In this document: positions 17,262 through 25,427 of the stretch, one piece after another
Position numbering within the stretch: the first letter of the stretch is position 1
Layout of the letters: the number at the start of each line of letters is the position of its first letter
Assembly (NCBI GenBank): GCA_016716185.1
Contig: JADJWV010000002.1
Coordinates: 1,278,501 to 1,342,500, forward strand
DNA: 64,000 nucleotides
Direction: 5' to 3'
Source of the DNA: Saprospiraceae bacterium
GTDB taxonomy: Bacteria > Bacteroidota > Bacteroidia > Chitinophagales > Saprospiraceae
The notes under the pieces: generated by a model
Seen by the model: the letters and a program-made list of their open reading frames with translations, nothing else
Databases searched by the model: none
What the model was told of the DNA's origin: nothing
Program-made: the position numbers and the translations under genes

Positions 17262-17693
17262 ATGTTGTCAAAGGCTAGTAAATACGCGTTGAGGAGTTTG
17301 ATTTACATCTGTCAACAAGCAAAAAATGGTGAACGCGTCACCTTGCAGGAAGTTGCAGATTCCATTAAATCACCCGCAGCATTCACATCCAAAATCCTTC
17401 AAAAATTAGTGGCTGCAGATATTATCCAATCCACCCGGGGCGGAGGAGGAGGTTTTACTTTGGAAAAATCAAAAGTTGGAAAAATCCGATTGATAAATAT
17501 CATCGATGCGATTGAAGGAAGTGAATTATTCGATCATTGTTTTTTAGGCCTCCCTCAATGTTCAGATAAAAAACCATGCCCGGTTCATCATTTGTATAAA
17601 CCCATTCGCAAAGAAATTCATGAAAGTTTGTTGAACGTGACCTTGGAGGAAGTCCTTCAACAACCGGGTCGATTGCGATTGGAAATTCAGTAA
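17262..17693 (+). CDS. Rrf2 family regulator, NsrR-like (NO-responsive)
   Basis: About 143 residues from the ATG at 17262 (MLSKASKYALRSLIYICQ); a TTG five codons earlier is less likely. The winged-helix part contains TLQEVADSIKSPAAFTSKIL (recognition region) and the wing RGGGGGFTLEK. Three Cys at residues 93, 100 and 106 (CFLGLPQCSDKKPCP) occupy the positions that bind the Fe-S cluster in NsrR and IscR. It lies directly before the nor/nir genes and both its own upstream region and norC's have the same palindrome, so it probably represses them until NO damages the cluster. An IscR-like role is less likely given this neighbourhood. Confidence 0.85.
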   Translation: MLSKASKYALRSLIYICQQAKNGERVTLQEVADSIKSPAAFTSKILQKLVAADIIQSTRGGGGGFTLEKSKVGKIRLINIIDAIEGSELFDHCFLGLPQCSDKKPCPVHHLYKPIRKEIHESLLNVTLEEVLQQPGRLRLEIQ

Positions 17694-17709
17694 AAAATTT
17701 TTGATTTTA

Positions 17710-17731
17710 AATTGGACAAAAGTGTCCAATT
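17710..17731. promoter_or_regulatory. operator palindrome before norC
   Basis: AATTGGACA-AAAG-TGTCCAATT, 9-base perfect arms with a 4-base spacer, 52 bases before the norC start. A TTGGAC/TATAAA pair 17 bases apart overlaps it, which would place a bound repressor over the promoter. The half-site GGACA is shared with the palindrome at 17205. Confidence 0.7.
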
Positions 17732-17783
17732 GTTTATAAATAAGATAAATTAATCCTAATTCTTTAATTGTAAATCCTAAATT

Positions 17784-18221
17784 ATGTTATCTAAAAGTCA
17801 AGCAAGAACGTTTTTCTTAGGGGGGACCATTGTCACATTTGTGGTCTTCCTGGGTCTTTCCTGGCACACTTTAGCTCAGGAAGTACCTAAACAAACCAAC
17901 GAAGCAGGACTTACCGATCAGGTAATCCGCGGAAAGCATCTTTGGGAATCCAACAACTGCATGGGTTGCCACACTATTTTTGGAGAAGGTGCATACTATG
18001 CTCCCGAACTAACGCGCGTTATTGATCGGAGGGGAGATGCTTATGTTAAAACAGTACTTACCTCAAAAGTGCCATGGTCACCTCGTGGAAGGAAAATGGT
18101 CGCCTATGGGTTTTCCGAAAACGACGCAAACGATTTGGTAGAATTTTTTAAGTGGACCAATACGGTAGACCTCAATGGCTTTCCTCCAAAACCGAAATTC
18201 AAAACAACACAAAACCAATAA
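17784..18221 (+). CDS. norC: nitric oxide reductase cytochrome c subunit
   Basis: A 145-residue membrane-anchored cytochrome c: one N-terminal transmembrane segment (residues ~9-30), then a single heme-binding motif CMGCH at 59-63 within NNCMGCHTIFGEGAYYAPEL, which is highly typical of NorC, and a candidate distal Met in RGRKMVAYGF (residue 105). It passes electrons to the NorB catalytic subunit in the inner membrane/periplasm. It is the first gene after the operator palindrome, and norB follows 12 bases later. Confidence 0.95.
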   Translation: MLSKSQARTFFLGGTIVTFVVFLGLSWHTLAQEVPKQTNEAGLTDQVIRGKHLWESNNCMGCHTIFGEGAYYAPELTRVIDRRGDAYVKTVLTSKVPWSPRGRKMVAYGFSENDANDLVEFFKWTNTVDLNGFPPKPKFKTTQNQ

Positions 18222-18233
18222 AATCCCTGTATT

Positions 18234-19568
18234 ATGAAATATCAATCACAAAAAGTGGCTTACTGGTTTTTCGCATTCTCGATGCTTTTGTTAAGCCTTC
18301 AGATTATTTATGGATTCATCATGGGCTTTGCACATATGGGCTTTGATGGATTACACGATTTTATACCTTTTAATACGGCGCGTGCTGTTCATACCAACCT
18401 CCTGGTTGTATGGCTGTTGTCGGGATTCATGGGCGCGGCTTATTACATCATTCCGGAAGAAGCAGAGCATGAATTGGTCAGCGTGAAGTGGGCTTACATC
18501 CAATTGATTTCTCTGGCCGTAGTTGGGGTGGCTGCTGTGGCAGGCTACCATTTTAATTATTGGGAAGGAAGAAAATTCCTGGAGATACCAAGACCTCTGG
18601 ATTATCTGGTTGTCGTCAATGTTTTATTGTTTCTCGGCTTAATTCTCGCAACCTTATACAAAGGAAAAAAGAAAACGACCACTTCTCTGGTAATGACCAT
18701 GGGTTTGGTTTTTGCAGCCTTGCTTTATTTACCCGGAATGATTTGGTTTGATAATCAAACCATGGATTCATTTTTTCGTTGGTGGGTGGTTCACCTTTGG
18801 GTTGAAGGGGTTTGGGAATTGATTATGGGAGGAATTTTAGCATTCCTGTTGATCAAGATTACCGGAGTCGACCGGGAAGTAATCGAAAAATGGTTGTACG
18901 TCATCGTTGGTCTGACCTTCATCTCAGGAATTTTAGGAACGGGTCACCACTATTACTACATCGGTACGCCAAAATATTGGCTGATCATTGGTGGAATATT
19001 TTCAGCAATGGAGCCACTTGCATTTTTAGGTATGGCATTGTTTGCCATTGCCATGTACCGCAAAGGCGAAAAGAAACACCCCAATAAAGTTGCTTTGCAG
19101 TGGACTCTGGGCACCGCCATTGTTTCTTTTGTAGGTGCAGGATTGCTCGGTCTGGCTCACACCCTGCCTCAGGTAAATTTATGGACGCACGGAACATTGG
19201 TTACGGCCATGCATGGTCATCTTGCATTTTGGGGGGCCTATGGCATGATCGTCTTGGCCATCATCAGTTATACCATGCCCAACATGACCGGTCGAAAACT
19301 TTACGACTCCAACAACAGCACATTGGCATTCTGGTTATCCAACATTGGCATGATCGGGATGACCACCGCATTCGCTGCCGCCGGGGTGGGACAAGTATAT
19401 ATGGAACGTATCATGGGTATGGAATTCGGTGATGCACAGAAAGAAATACAGGTTCACTTTTTCATTCTGGTTTTAACCGCTTGCCTGTTTACATTAGGCA
19501 TATGCATGTTTATCTATGAATTTATTCGTTACGGGAAACCTACTGACGAAGCGCTTGAAATCCGTTAA
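18234..19568 (+). CDS. norB: nitric oxide reductase catalytic subunit
   Basis: A 444-residue 12-TM heme-copper-oxidase-type protein that reduces 2 NO to N2O. The conserved ligands are visible: His53 (TARAVHTN, low-spin heme), the FeB site His187 (HLWVEGVWE) with Glu191/Glu195, His238-His239 (GTGHHYYYIG), Glu260 (SAMEPL) and His327/His329 (MHGHLAFWGAYG) for the hemes. The length is that of the short cytochrome-c-dependent cNOR, in line with a separate norC gene and no quinol-oxidase extension. It is followed by nirS after 21 bases, implying one transcript. Confidence 0.96.
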   Translation: MKYQSQKVAYWFFAFSMLLLSLQIIYGFIMGFAHMGFDGLHDFIPFNTARAVHTNLLVVWLLSGFMGAAYYIIPEEAEHELVSVKWAYIQLISLAVVGVAAVAGYHFNYWEGRKFLEIPRPLDYLVVVNVLLFLGLILATLYKGKKKTTTSLVMTMGLVFAALLYLPGMIWFDNQTMDSFFRWWVVHLWVEGVWELIMGGILAFLLIKITGVDREVIEKWLYVIVGLTFISGILGTGHHYYYIGTPKYWLIIGGIFSAMEPLAFLGMALFAIAMYRKGEKKHPNKVALQWTLGTAIVSFVGAGLLGLAHTLPQVNLWTHGTLVTAMHGHLAFWGAYGMIVLAIISYTMPNMTGRKLYDSNNSTLAFWLSNIGMIGMTTAFAAAGVGQVYMERIMGMEFGDAQKEIQVHFFILVLTACLFTLGICMFIYEFIRYGKPTDEALEIR

Positions 19569-19589
19569 AAAATTAATTTATCATCAACT

Positions 19590-21281
19590 ATGAAAAATCT
19601 TATAATAAAAATTTTATCACTCGTTTTATTGGCAATTATCATCACTCCCTGGACAGGCTGTAAGCAAAAGGAATCAAAGTACAAAGTTTCTGAAGAAGCC
19701 ATAAAAGCTTCACAAGGCAAATCGGCCGGACCTCAAATAGATATTTCGGAAGACGAAATGGCAACTGCAGCCAACATTTATTTCGATCGGTGTGCCGGAT
19801 GTCATGGTGCAAAACGCAAAGGAGCTACAGGTCCTTCCTTGTTGCCCGATGGCGATGGAAAATATGCGGCCACTAAAACCCTGGGCTCTGTAGGATTAAG
19901 GGCTTTCATCGAAAATGGAACACCTAATGGGATGCCCGAATGGCGCGGTATCTTAAAGGACGAGGAGATTGAACTGTTGACTCGCTTTTTGCAAGTAGAA
20001 CCCCCTGCCATTCCACCACTTGAAATGGCCGATATCAAAGCCACCTGGAACCTCATCGTTCCGGTCGATCAGCGCCCAACGGCCCCGCAACATAAGAGAA
20101 ACATTAAAAATTATTTTGGTGTCATTATGCGGGATGCAGGCAAAGTGGCGATTGTCGATGGAGATACCAAGGAGCAATTGGCAGTTTTAAAAACGGGATT
20201 TGCCGTACACATCTTAAGACCTTCTGCCAGTGGTCGTTATTTCTATTCCATTGGCCGCGACGGAAAAATTTCGATGATCGACTTATATCCTAACGTTCCT
20301 CAGGTAGTAGCTGAAGTAAAAACAGCATTTGATGCGCGTTCTGTAGATGTGAGTAAATACAAAGGGCCAAAAGGCGATTTCATTGATAAGTACATCATTG
20401 GCGGAGGTTACAACCCGTCACAATTTGTGATTTTCGACGCACTCACGTTGGAACCCTTGAGTGTAACCCATACGAGTGGTGAAGCATGCGATGGCGAAAA
20501 AGAATTTGTTGAAGAAGCTCGCGTGGCATCTATTGTTGCTTCTCATACAGATCCGTTGTGGGTAGTAAATGTGAAGGAAACCGGAATGGTGTGGTTGGTC
20601 GATTATACCGACCCGAAAAATCCCGGAATTTCAAAAATACCTACATCCCGTTTTTTACATGATGGAGGTTTTGAATCAACAGGTAAGTATTTTCTCGTAG
20701 CGGCCAATGCCAATAACAAGGTGGTCGTCATCGATGTGCCCAACAAAAAGCTGGAAAAAATAGTTGACGTAGGAAAAACTCCTCATCCGGGTCGCGGTGC
20801 AAATATTAAGAACAAATATGGGAATCTCTGGGCAACGTGTCACCTGGGAGACAATACAGTTTCATTTATTAAAACCAATCCGGGGCCTGATCAATGGACT
20901 GTAGTCAAGACTTCACAAATGCCTGGAACCGGAGGAGGCGCGCTGTTTTTAAAGTCACATCCCAAATCAAAGAACTTGTGGGTAGATCGCGCATTGAATC
21001 CGGATTCTACATTAAACTCTGCAGTGTATGTATTTGATGTGAATTCTCTTGACTTCAAGAAAAAAATACAGATGCCGGATGGAGCTCACGGAAGAATGGT
21101 GCATATGGAATACAACATGGCAGGGGATGAAGTATGGATTTCCGTTTTCATGGGAAAAAAGAGTGCGCTGCTCATATACGACGACAAAACCCTTAAATTG
21201 AAAAAAATGTTTTCTGGCGATTGGGTGGAGAATCCAACAGGAAAATTTAATGTGAATAATACGGTCGCAGACGTGTATTAA
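19590..21281 (+). CDS. nirS: cytochrome cd1 nitrite reductase, lipid-anchored variant
   Basis: A 563-residue protein that reduces nitrite to NO. A signal ends in the lipobox-like TPWTGC (Cys24), so the protein is probably a lipoprotein rather than the usual soluble form. A class I cytochrome c domain follows (CAGCH at 68-72, Met in NGMPEW at ~115). From ~155 on comes the eight-bladed heme d1 propeller, with the histidines typical of NirS: His207 (FAVHILRPSASGRY, proximal d1 ligand) and His319 and His357 in ASHTDPLWVVNVKETG and RFLHDGG (active-site pair). The presence of both active-site His argues for NirS rather than NirN or NirF. No heme d1 maturation genes are adjacent. Confidence 0.93.
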   Translation: MKNLIIKILSLVLLAIIITPWTGCKQKESKYKVSEEAIKASQGKSAGPQIDISEDEMATAANIYFDRCAGCHGAKRKGATGPSLLPDGDGKYAATKTLGSVGLRAFIENGTPNGMPEWRGILKDEEIELLTRFLQVEPPAIPPLEMADIKATWNLIVPVDQRPTAPQHKRNIKNYFGVIMRDAGKVAIVDGDTKEQLAVLKTGFAVHILRPSASGRYFYSIGRDGKISMIDLYPNVPQVVAEVKTAFDARSVDVSKYKGPKGDFIDKYIIGGGYNPSQFVIFDALTLEPLSVTHTSGEACDGEKEFVEEARVASIVASHTDPLWVVNVKETGMVWLVDYTDPKNPGISKIPTSRFLHDGGFESTGKYFLVAANANNKVVVIDVPNKKLEKIVDVGKTPHPGRGANIKNKYGNLWATCHLGDNTVSFIKTNPGPDQWTVVKTSQMPGTGGGALFLKSHPKSKNLWVDRALNPDSTLNSAVYVFDVNSLDFKKKIQMPDGAHGRMVHMEYNMAGDEVWISVFMGKKSALLIYDDKTLKLKKMFSGDWVENPTGKFNVNNTVADVY

Positions 21282-21295
21282 AAGACAGTAGTTGG

Positions 21296-21325
21296 GGGAG
21301 CAGTTTCAAGGCTGCTCCCTCTATT
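21296..21325 (+). terminator. stem-loop between nirS and the TonB receptor gene
   Basis: GGGAGCAG-TTTCAAGG-CTGCTCCC, an 8-bp perfect G/C-rich stem with an 8-base loop, followed by TCTATTT. The T-run is weak, so it may be a partial terminator or an mRNA-stability element that lowers expression of the genes downstream. Confidence 0.55.
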
Positions 21326-21346
21326 TAAAATTTCAATCACTAATGT

Positions 21347-23341
21347 ATGAGGAAGGTATTGGCGCATTGGCTACTGATGTCATGTATTTGCACTTATGGA
21401 GTGCCATTACTCGCGCAGCAAGACAGCATTATAGAATATCAATTAGGTGAAACGGTAATTACCGCCCAGGCTTCGCCTACCAAAGACAAGAATGCCATTT
21501 ACAAAGTACACGTAATCAACCACCGGCAGATCCAATCATCCGGTGCTGTGAATCTACGCGAGCTTATCGTGCAAGAGCTGGGTTTGAATAGTTCGCAGCG
21601 TTCGGTTTTTGGTGCCAGCATCGAAATGCAAGGTATTTCCAAAGAAAATATTAAAATTTTAGTGGATGGTGTCCCGGTGATCGGGCGATTGAATGGGATC
21701 ATCGATTTACACCAGATACCACTAACGAACGTACGTAAGGTTGAAATGATACGCGGGCCGGTATCTGTATTTTATGGCAGCGATGCCCTGGGAGGCGTGA
21801 TCCATTTGATAACTCAAAAGGAATTCGAAAATAAATGGAATGGCCAGGTTTCAGCTTATCGCGAAACGACCAACGCCAATCAGGTAAATGGACGCCTGGC
21901 CTTCCAGGATGGTCGGCATCAGGTTGCAGTATTTGGAGGCGTATATGCATTTGATGGATTCAGCACAGGAACTGCAAGCCGCGTCGAAGACTGGGAGGAA
22001 AGAAATCAATGGAATGCCGGTTTCAATTATACCTATCGGTGGGCTGCCATGAACCTTGCTTATCAAGGCTCCATTTTTAATGAGAAGTTATTTTCTCTGG
22101 GAGATACCCTGGTCTCCAGATCCGGGATAAAGAGTTTGACGGATGTGGAGTACAGCACAAGTCGGTTTAATCATCAGATTTCATTCAATGGAATGCTCAA
22201 GCCGGGTTATTTTGTGGATCTGACTGCGGCATACCAAAAATACGAGCGATTTCACGATAATTTTAATATCAATTTGACTTCCGGATCTTCAACACCTTCG
22301 AAAACCGATACGCGGGATGAGAATATTGAAACCTTTGATTTAATGCATTTGCGCGGAGTGTTTTCTCAAACCAAAGAACATCGTTCCATCAATTGGTCCA
22401 TAGGGTTGGAGTTGCAAAGCGAAAACAACGAAGGTATGCGGATCGTCGATTCAAGTAAGACTATTTTTACTGCGGCAGGATTCGCTTCGCTCACAGCGCG
22501 AATAGGTAAGCACATTCAATTGCAACCGGCATTCCGGATTTCAAATAACGATGTTTACGGAACGACGGTAGTGCCTGCTTTGAATGGGCGTTGGACTCTG
22601 GGCAATTCACAAGTTTTCAGATTGGGTTTGTCGCGAGGTTTTCGCGCACCCGGCATCAAAGAGCTGTTTCTGAATTTCAAAGTGGCGGCAGGGCCGGCGA
22701 CCTATACCATTTTGGGAAATTCGGATTTGAAGACCGAAGTTTCCAATCACTTTTCGGTTCATCATATTTGGAGTATGAATAGCGATGATCGGCTGGAGTC
22801 GGACATTTTCTACAACCACATCGACGATTTGATCGTGCTGAGTGAATTGGTAAACAATTCTAGAAATTACATCAACATCGAGCAATATCGCTCATTGGGT
22901 TTTAATGCTCGTTTTATTCATGAAGAAGGACAAAGGTGGTCATTCCAAACGGGTGTTGGCTTGATCGGGCGTTACAATAAATTATCCGCCGATTATGACC
23001 TGCAAACATTTGATTACGCACCGGAGCTGACCACAGCTGTGCGTTACACTCTGCCGGGTATTCAATTCCGGTTCATGTTAAACTACAAATACAACGGCAA
23101 AGTTCCGGGATACCTGATAGAAAATCAACAAGTGGTTAAAGTAAACAAGGAAGATTTTCATCAAATGGAATTCAACATAGCAAAGAGTTTATTTTCTGAA
23201 AAACTGGAATTGCAGTTAGGCGTAAAAAATATATTTGATGTAGAAAATATCGAAACATTCCGGGATACTGGTGAAGCGCATTCCTCAAATTTGCAACTTT
23301 GGGGCCGCAGCTATTATTTAATGTTCAATATAAAATTTTAA
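21347..23341 (+). CDS. TonB-dependent outer membrane receptor
   Basis: A 664-residue protein with a signal peptide (HWLLMSCICTYGVPLLAQ). Residues ~30-145 form the plug: QLGETVITAQASPTKDK, SSGAVNLRELIVQELG, ENIKILVDGVPVIGR and the typical VEMIRGPVSVFYGSDALGGV. The rest is a 22-strand-type barrel with LGLSRGFRAPGIKELF and a C-terminal aromatic end (YYLMFNIKF). Such receptors import siderophores, heme, B12 or metals; here, inside the denitrification cluster, heme or a metal needed for the d1/c-type enzymes is a reasonable guess, not shown by the sequence. Four bases separate it from the porin gene. Confidence 0.92.
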   Translation: MRKVLAHWLLMSCICTYGVPLLAQQDSIIEYQLGETVITAQASPTKDKNAIYKVHVINHRQIQSSGAVNLRELIVQELGLNSSQRSVFGASIEMQGISKENIKILVDGVPVIGRLNGIIDLHQIPLTNVRKVEMIRGPVSVFYGSDALGGVIHLITQKEFENKWNGQVSAYRETTNANQVNGRLAFQDGRHQVAVFGGVYAFDGFSTGTASRVEDWEERNQWNAGFNYTYRWAAMNLAYQGSIFNEKLFSLGDTLVSRSGIKSLTDVEYSTSRFNHQISFNGMLKPGYFVDLTAAYQKYERFHDNFNINLTSGSSTPSKTDTRDENIETFDLMHLRGVFSQTKEHRSINWSIGLELQSENNEGMRIVDSSKTIFTAAGFASLTARIGKHIQLQPAFRISNNDVYGTTVVPALNGRWTLGNSQVFRLGLSRGFRAPGIKELFLNFKVAAGPATYTILGNSDLKTEVSNHFSVHHIWSMNSDDRLESDIFYNHIDDLIVLSELVNNSRNYINIEQYRSLGFNARFIHEEGQRWSFQTGVGLIGRYNKLSADYDLQTFDYAPELTTAVRYTLPGIQFRFMLNYKYNGKVPGYLIENQQVVKVNKEDFHQMEFNIAKSLFSEKLELQLGVKNIFDVENIETFRDTGEAHSSNLQLWGRSYYLMFNIKF

Positions 23342-23345
23342 ACAA

Positions 23346-24593
23346 ATGAAAAAAATTGGGTTGGTATTATTATTATGCTGGTGTTATGTATTGCAGGCAC
23401 AAGAGTTCACTTCCAATCTGGATTTGCGATTCAGATTTGAGCAACGTCATGGGTATTCGCAGTTGATTCCCGATTCCGTGCAGGGTGTAGGTTTGATTTT
23501 GCAAAGAACTCGTCTGAATTTTGATTTTAAATCCCATAAATTAAAAGTGAGAATTGCGCCTCAAAATTTCAGAGTGTGGGGAGACGTGTTGACTAATGCC
23601 AAAAGCGATTTTGGAAATGCCTTTCACGAAGCATATGGCGAAGTCGAATTCAATGAGACTTTTGCTTTGAAACTTGGTCGGCAGGAAATTGTGCTGGATG
23701 ATCACCGCATTTTTGGCAATGTGGACTGGACGATGCAAGGGCGGAGCCACGATGCGGCTTTGTTGCTCATCAAATGCGATTCCAACCAGCATCTTAAAAT
23801 AGGCGTTGCTTATAATAACAGCGGAGAATCTATATTCAGGACCACCTACAGCCTGAATCAATACAAATCAATGCAATTTTTATGGTATCATTTGGACGTT
23901 CAAAAGAAATTTGGTCTGAGTGCTTTATTTTTAAACAATGGCTTGGCTTACCCCAATTTTGTGAATGTCGAGCAAAAGATAGAATATTCACAAACAGCAG
24001 GATTGCGACTGAATTATGGGAAAGGAAAATTTAGCGCTGATGCATCACTTTACTGGCAGTTTGGAAAATTGTATCAACGAAACCTGAGTGCTTCCTATTA
24101 TGCGGTAAATGTTGCCTTCAAACCGGTAAGTAGTTTAATGATCGGGGCAGGCATAGAATACCTGTCCGGAAAGTCAACCAACGACACATCCGATGAATCC
24201 AAATCATTCAGTCCCTTGTATGGCACCAACCATAAATTTAACGGACATATGGATTACTTCTATGTTGGGAATAATTTCAACAGCGTAGGATTGACCGACC
24301 TGATGATGAGAATTGGATACGAAGCAAATAAATTCAGCATGAAACTGGAGCCCCATTATTTTTTGACCGCTGAAGACCTGGGTACTCTGGATAAATATCT
24401 GGGAACGGAAGTTGATTTTTCGATGGCGTATAAATTGTATAGCAACGTGCAATTGACCGGTGGGTTTTCGGTTATGCTGGCCACCGAAACTATGGAAGCC
24501 CTGCGTGGGAAAAGCAAAGATAACTTCAACTACTGGGCTTGGGTTGGAGTGCACATCAATCCAAAGTTGTTTTCATTTTCATTCGACAAATAA
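23346..24593 (+). CDS. alginate-export-type outer membrane porin
   Basis: A 415-residue beta-barrel protein with a signal peptide ending at VLQAQ. The segments FEQRHGYSQ, QRTRLNFDFKS, FALKLGRQEIVLDDHRIFG, DWTMQGRSHDAALL and YGTNHKFNGHMDYFYVG match the alginate_exp (PF13372-type) barrel family. In other bacteria members of the family are passive outer-membrane channels for various solutes. In this cluster it might conduct nitrate/nitrite or an electron-donor substrate, which is inference only. It lies 4 bases after the TonB receptor gene and 4 bases before norQ, so all are probably one transcript. Confidence 0.85.
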   Translation: MKKIGLVLLLCWCYVLQAQEFTSNLDLRFRFEQRHGYSQLIPDSVQGVGLILQRTRLNFDFKSHKLKVRIAPQNFRVWGDVLTNAKSDFGNAFHEAYGEVEFNETFALKLGRQEIVLDDHRIFGNVDWTMQGRSHDAALLLIKCDSNQHLKIGVAYNNSGESIFRTTYSLNQYKSMQFLWYHLDVQKKFGLSALFLNNGLAYPNFVNVEQKIEYSQTAGLRLNYGKGKFSADASLYWQFGKLYQRNLSASYYAVNVAFKPVSSLMIGAGIEYLSGKSTNDTSDESKSFSPLYGTNHKFNGHMDYFYVGNNFNSVGLTDLMMRIGYEANKFSMKLEPHYFLTAEDLGTLDKYLGTEVDFSMAYKLYSNVQLTGGFSVMLATETMEALRGKSKDNFNYWAWVGVHINPKLFSFSFDK

Positions 24594-24597
24594 ATGC

Positions 24598-25419
24598 ATG
24601 ATAAACGAAGTCAATACAAGACCTTTGAACGGAATGTCGCATATGGTGAATAAACCTTATTACCGTGCCGTGTGGAAGGAGCAGGAAGTTTTCAGAATGG
24701 CCTTCAGTCAGCGTCTTCCCTTATTAATAAAAGGACCTACCGGATCGGGGAAATCGAGATTTGTGGAAGCCATGGCTTATGAATTGGAAAAGCCCATGAT
24801 CACAGTAAGCTGTCATGAGGAAACGTCATCGACCGATTTGATTGGTCGATTCGTGATCAAAGGTGCAGAAACAGAATGGGTCGATGGTCCTTTGTGCAAA
24901 GCCATGAAGGAAGGGATGATCCTCTATCTCGATGAAATTGCCGAAGCCAGACCAGATGTCATTGTTGCGATTCATCCTTTAACCGATCACCGACGCAGTT
25001 TATTTGTCGATAAACTGGGTATTACTTTGCAGGCACATCCTGAGTTTATGTTGGTGGCTTCATTTAATCCCGGTTATCAACGTGGCTTCAAAGAATTAAA
25101 ACCCTCAACACGTCAGCGATTCGTGGCGTTGAGTTTTAATTATCCTGTACCGGAAATTGAGGAAGAAATTCTGGTCAATGAGACGAAAATTGATTTGACA
25201 ACTGCAAAAGCGCTTGTTAAAATTGGCAACAAGATTCGGAATTTAAAAGAACTGGGACTTGCTGAAACTGCATCTACGCGATTGATGGTGGATGCTGCAA
25301 AATTGATTTGCAGTGGTTTGCCTAAAAGGTTGGCGGTTCGCGTTGCCATTATAGAACCCCTGAGTGACGATCCAGAAATCATTCAAGCCATTGCAGATGT
25401 AGCTGATCTGTTAATTTAA
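24598..25419 (+). CDS. norQ: MoxR-type AAA+ ATPase for NO reductase activation
   Basis: A 273-residue AAA+ protein. The start at 24598 (MINEVNTRPLNG) is chosen because a longer frame from 24460 overlaps the porin gene. Walker A GPTGSGKS at 46-53, Walker B ILYLDEI at 108-114, sensor region LVASFNPGYQRGFKELKPSTRQRF, which is characteristic of the CbbQ/NirQ/NorQ/GvpN group. These ATPases work with a VWA partner to insert the non-heme iron into NorB. The VWA partner norD follows 8 bases downstream. Confidence 0.93.
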   Translation: MINEVNTRPLNGMSHMVNKPYYRAVWKEQEVFRMAFSQRLPLLIKGPTGSGKSRFVEAMAYELEKPMITVSCHEETSSTDLIGRFVIKGAETEWVDGPLCKAMKEGMILYLDEIAEARPDVIVAIHPLTDHRRSLFVDKLGITLQAHPEFMLVASFNPGYQRGFKELKPSTRQRFVALSFNYPVPEIEEEILVNETKIDLTTAKALVKIGNKIRNLKELGLAETASTRLMVDAAKLICSGLPKRLAVRVAIIEPLSDDPEIIQAIADVADLLI

Positions 25420-25427
25420 GTTAGGGT

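Noticed and set aside
17262..17693. IscR rather than an NsrR-like regulator
   Set aside because: No isc/suf genes nearby, and the two palindromes sit before this gene and norC, so an NO-responsive role is more likely.
19590..21281. NirN or NirF rather than NirS
   Set aside because: A c-type heme motif and both active-site histidines in the ASHTDP and FLHDGG segments are present, as in NirS.
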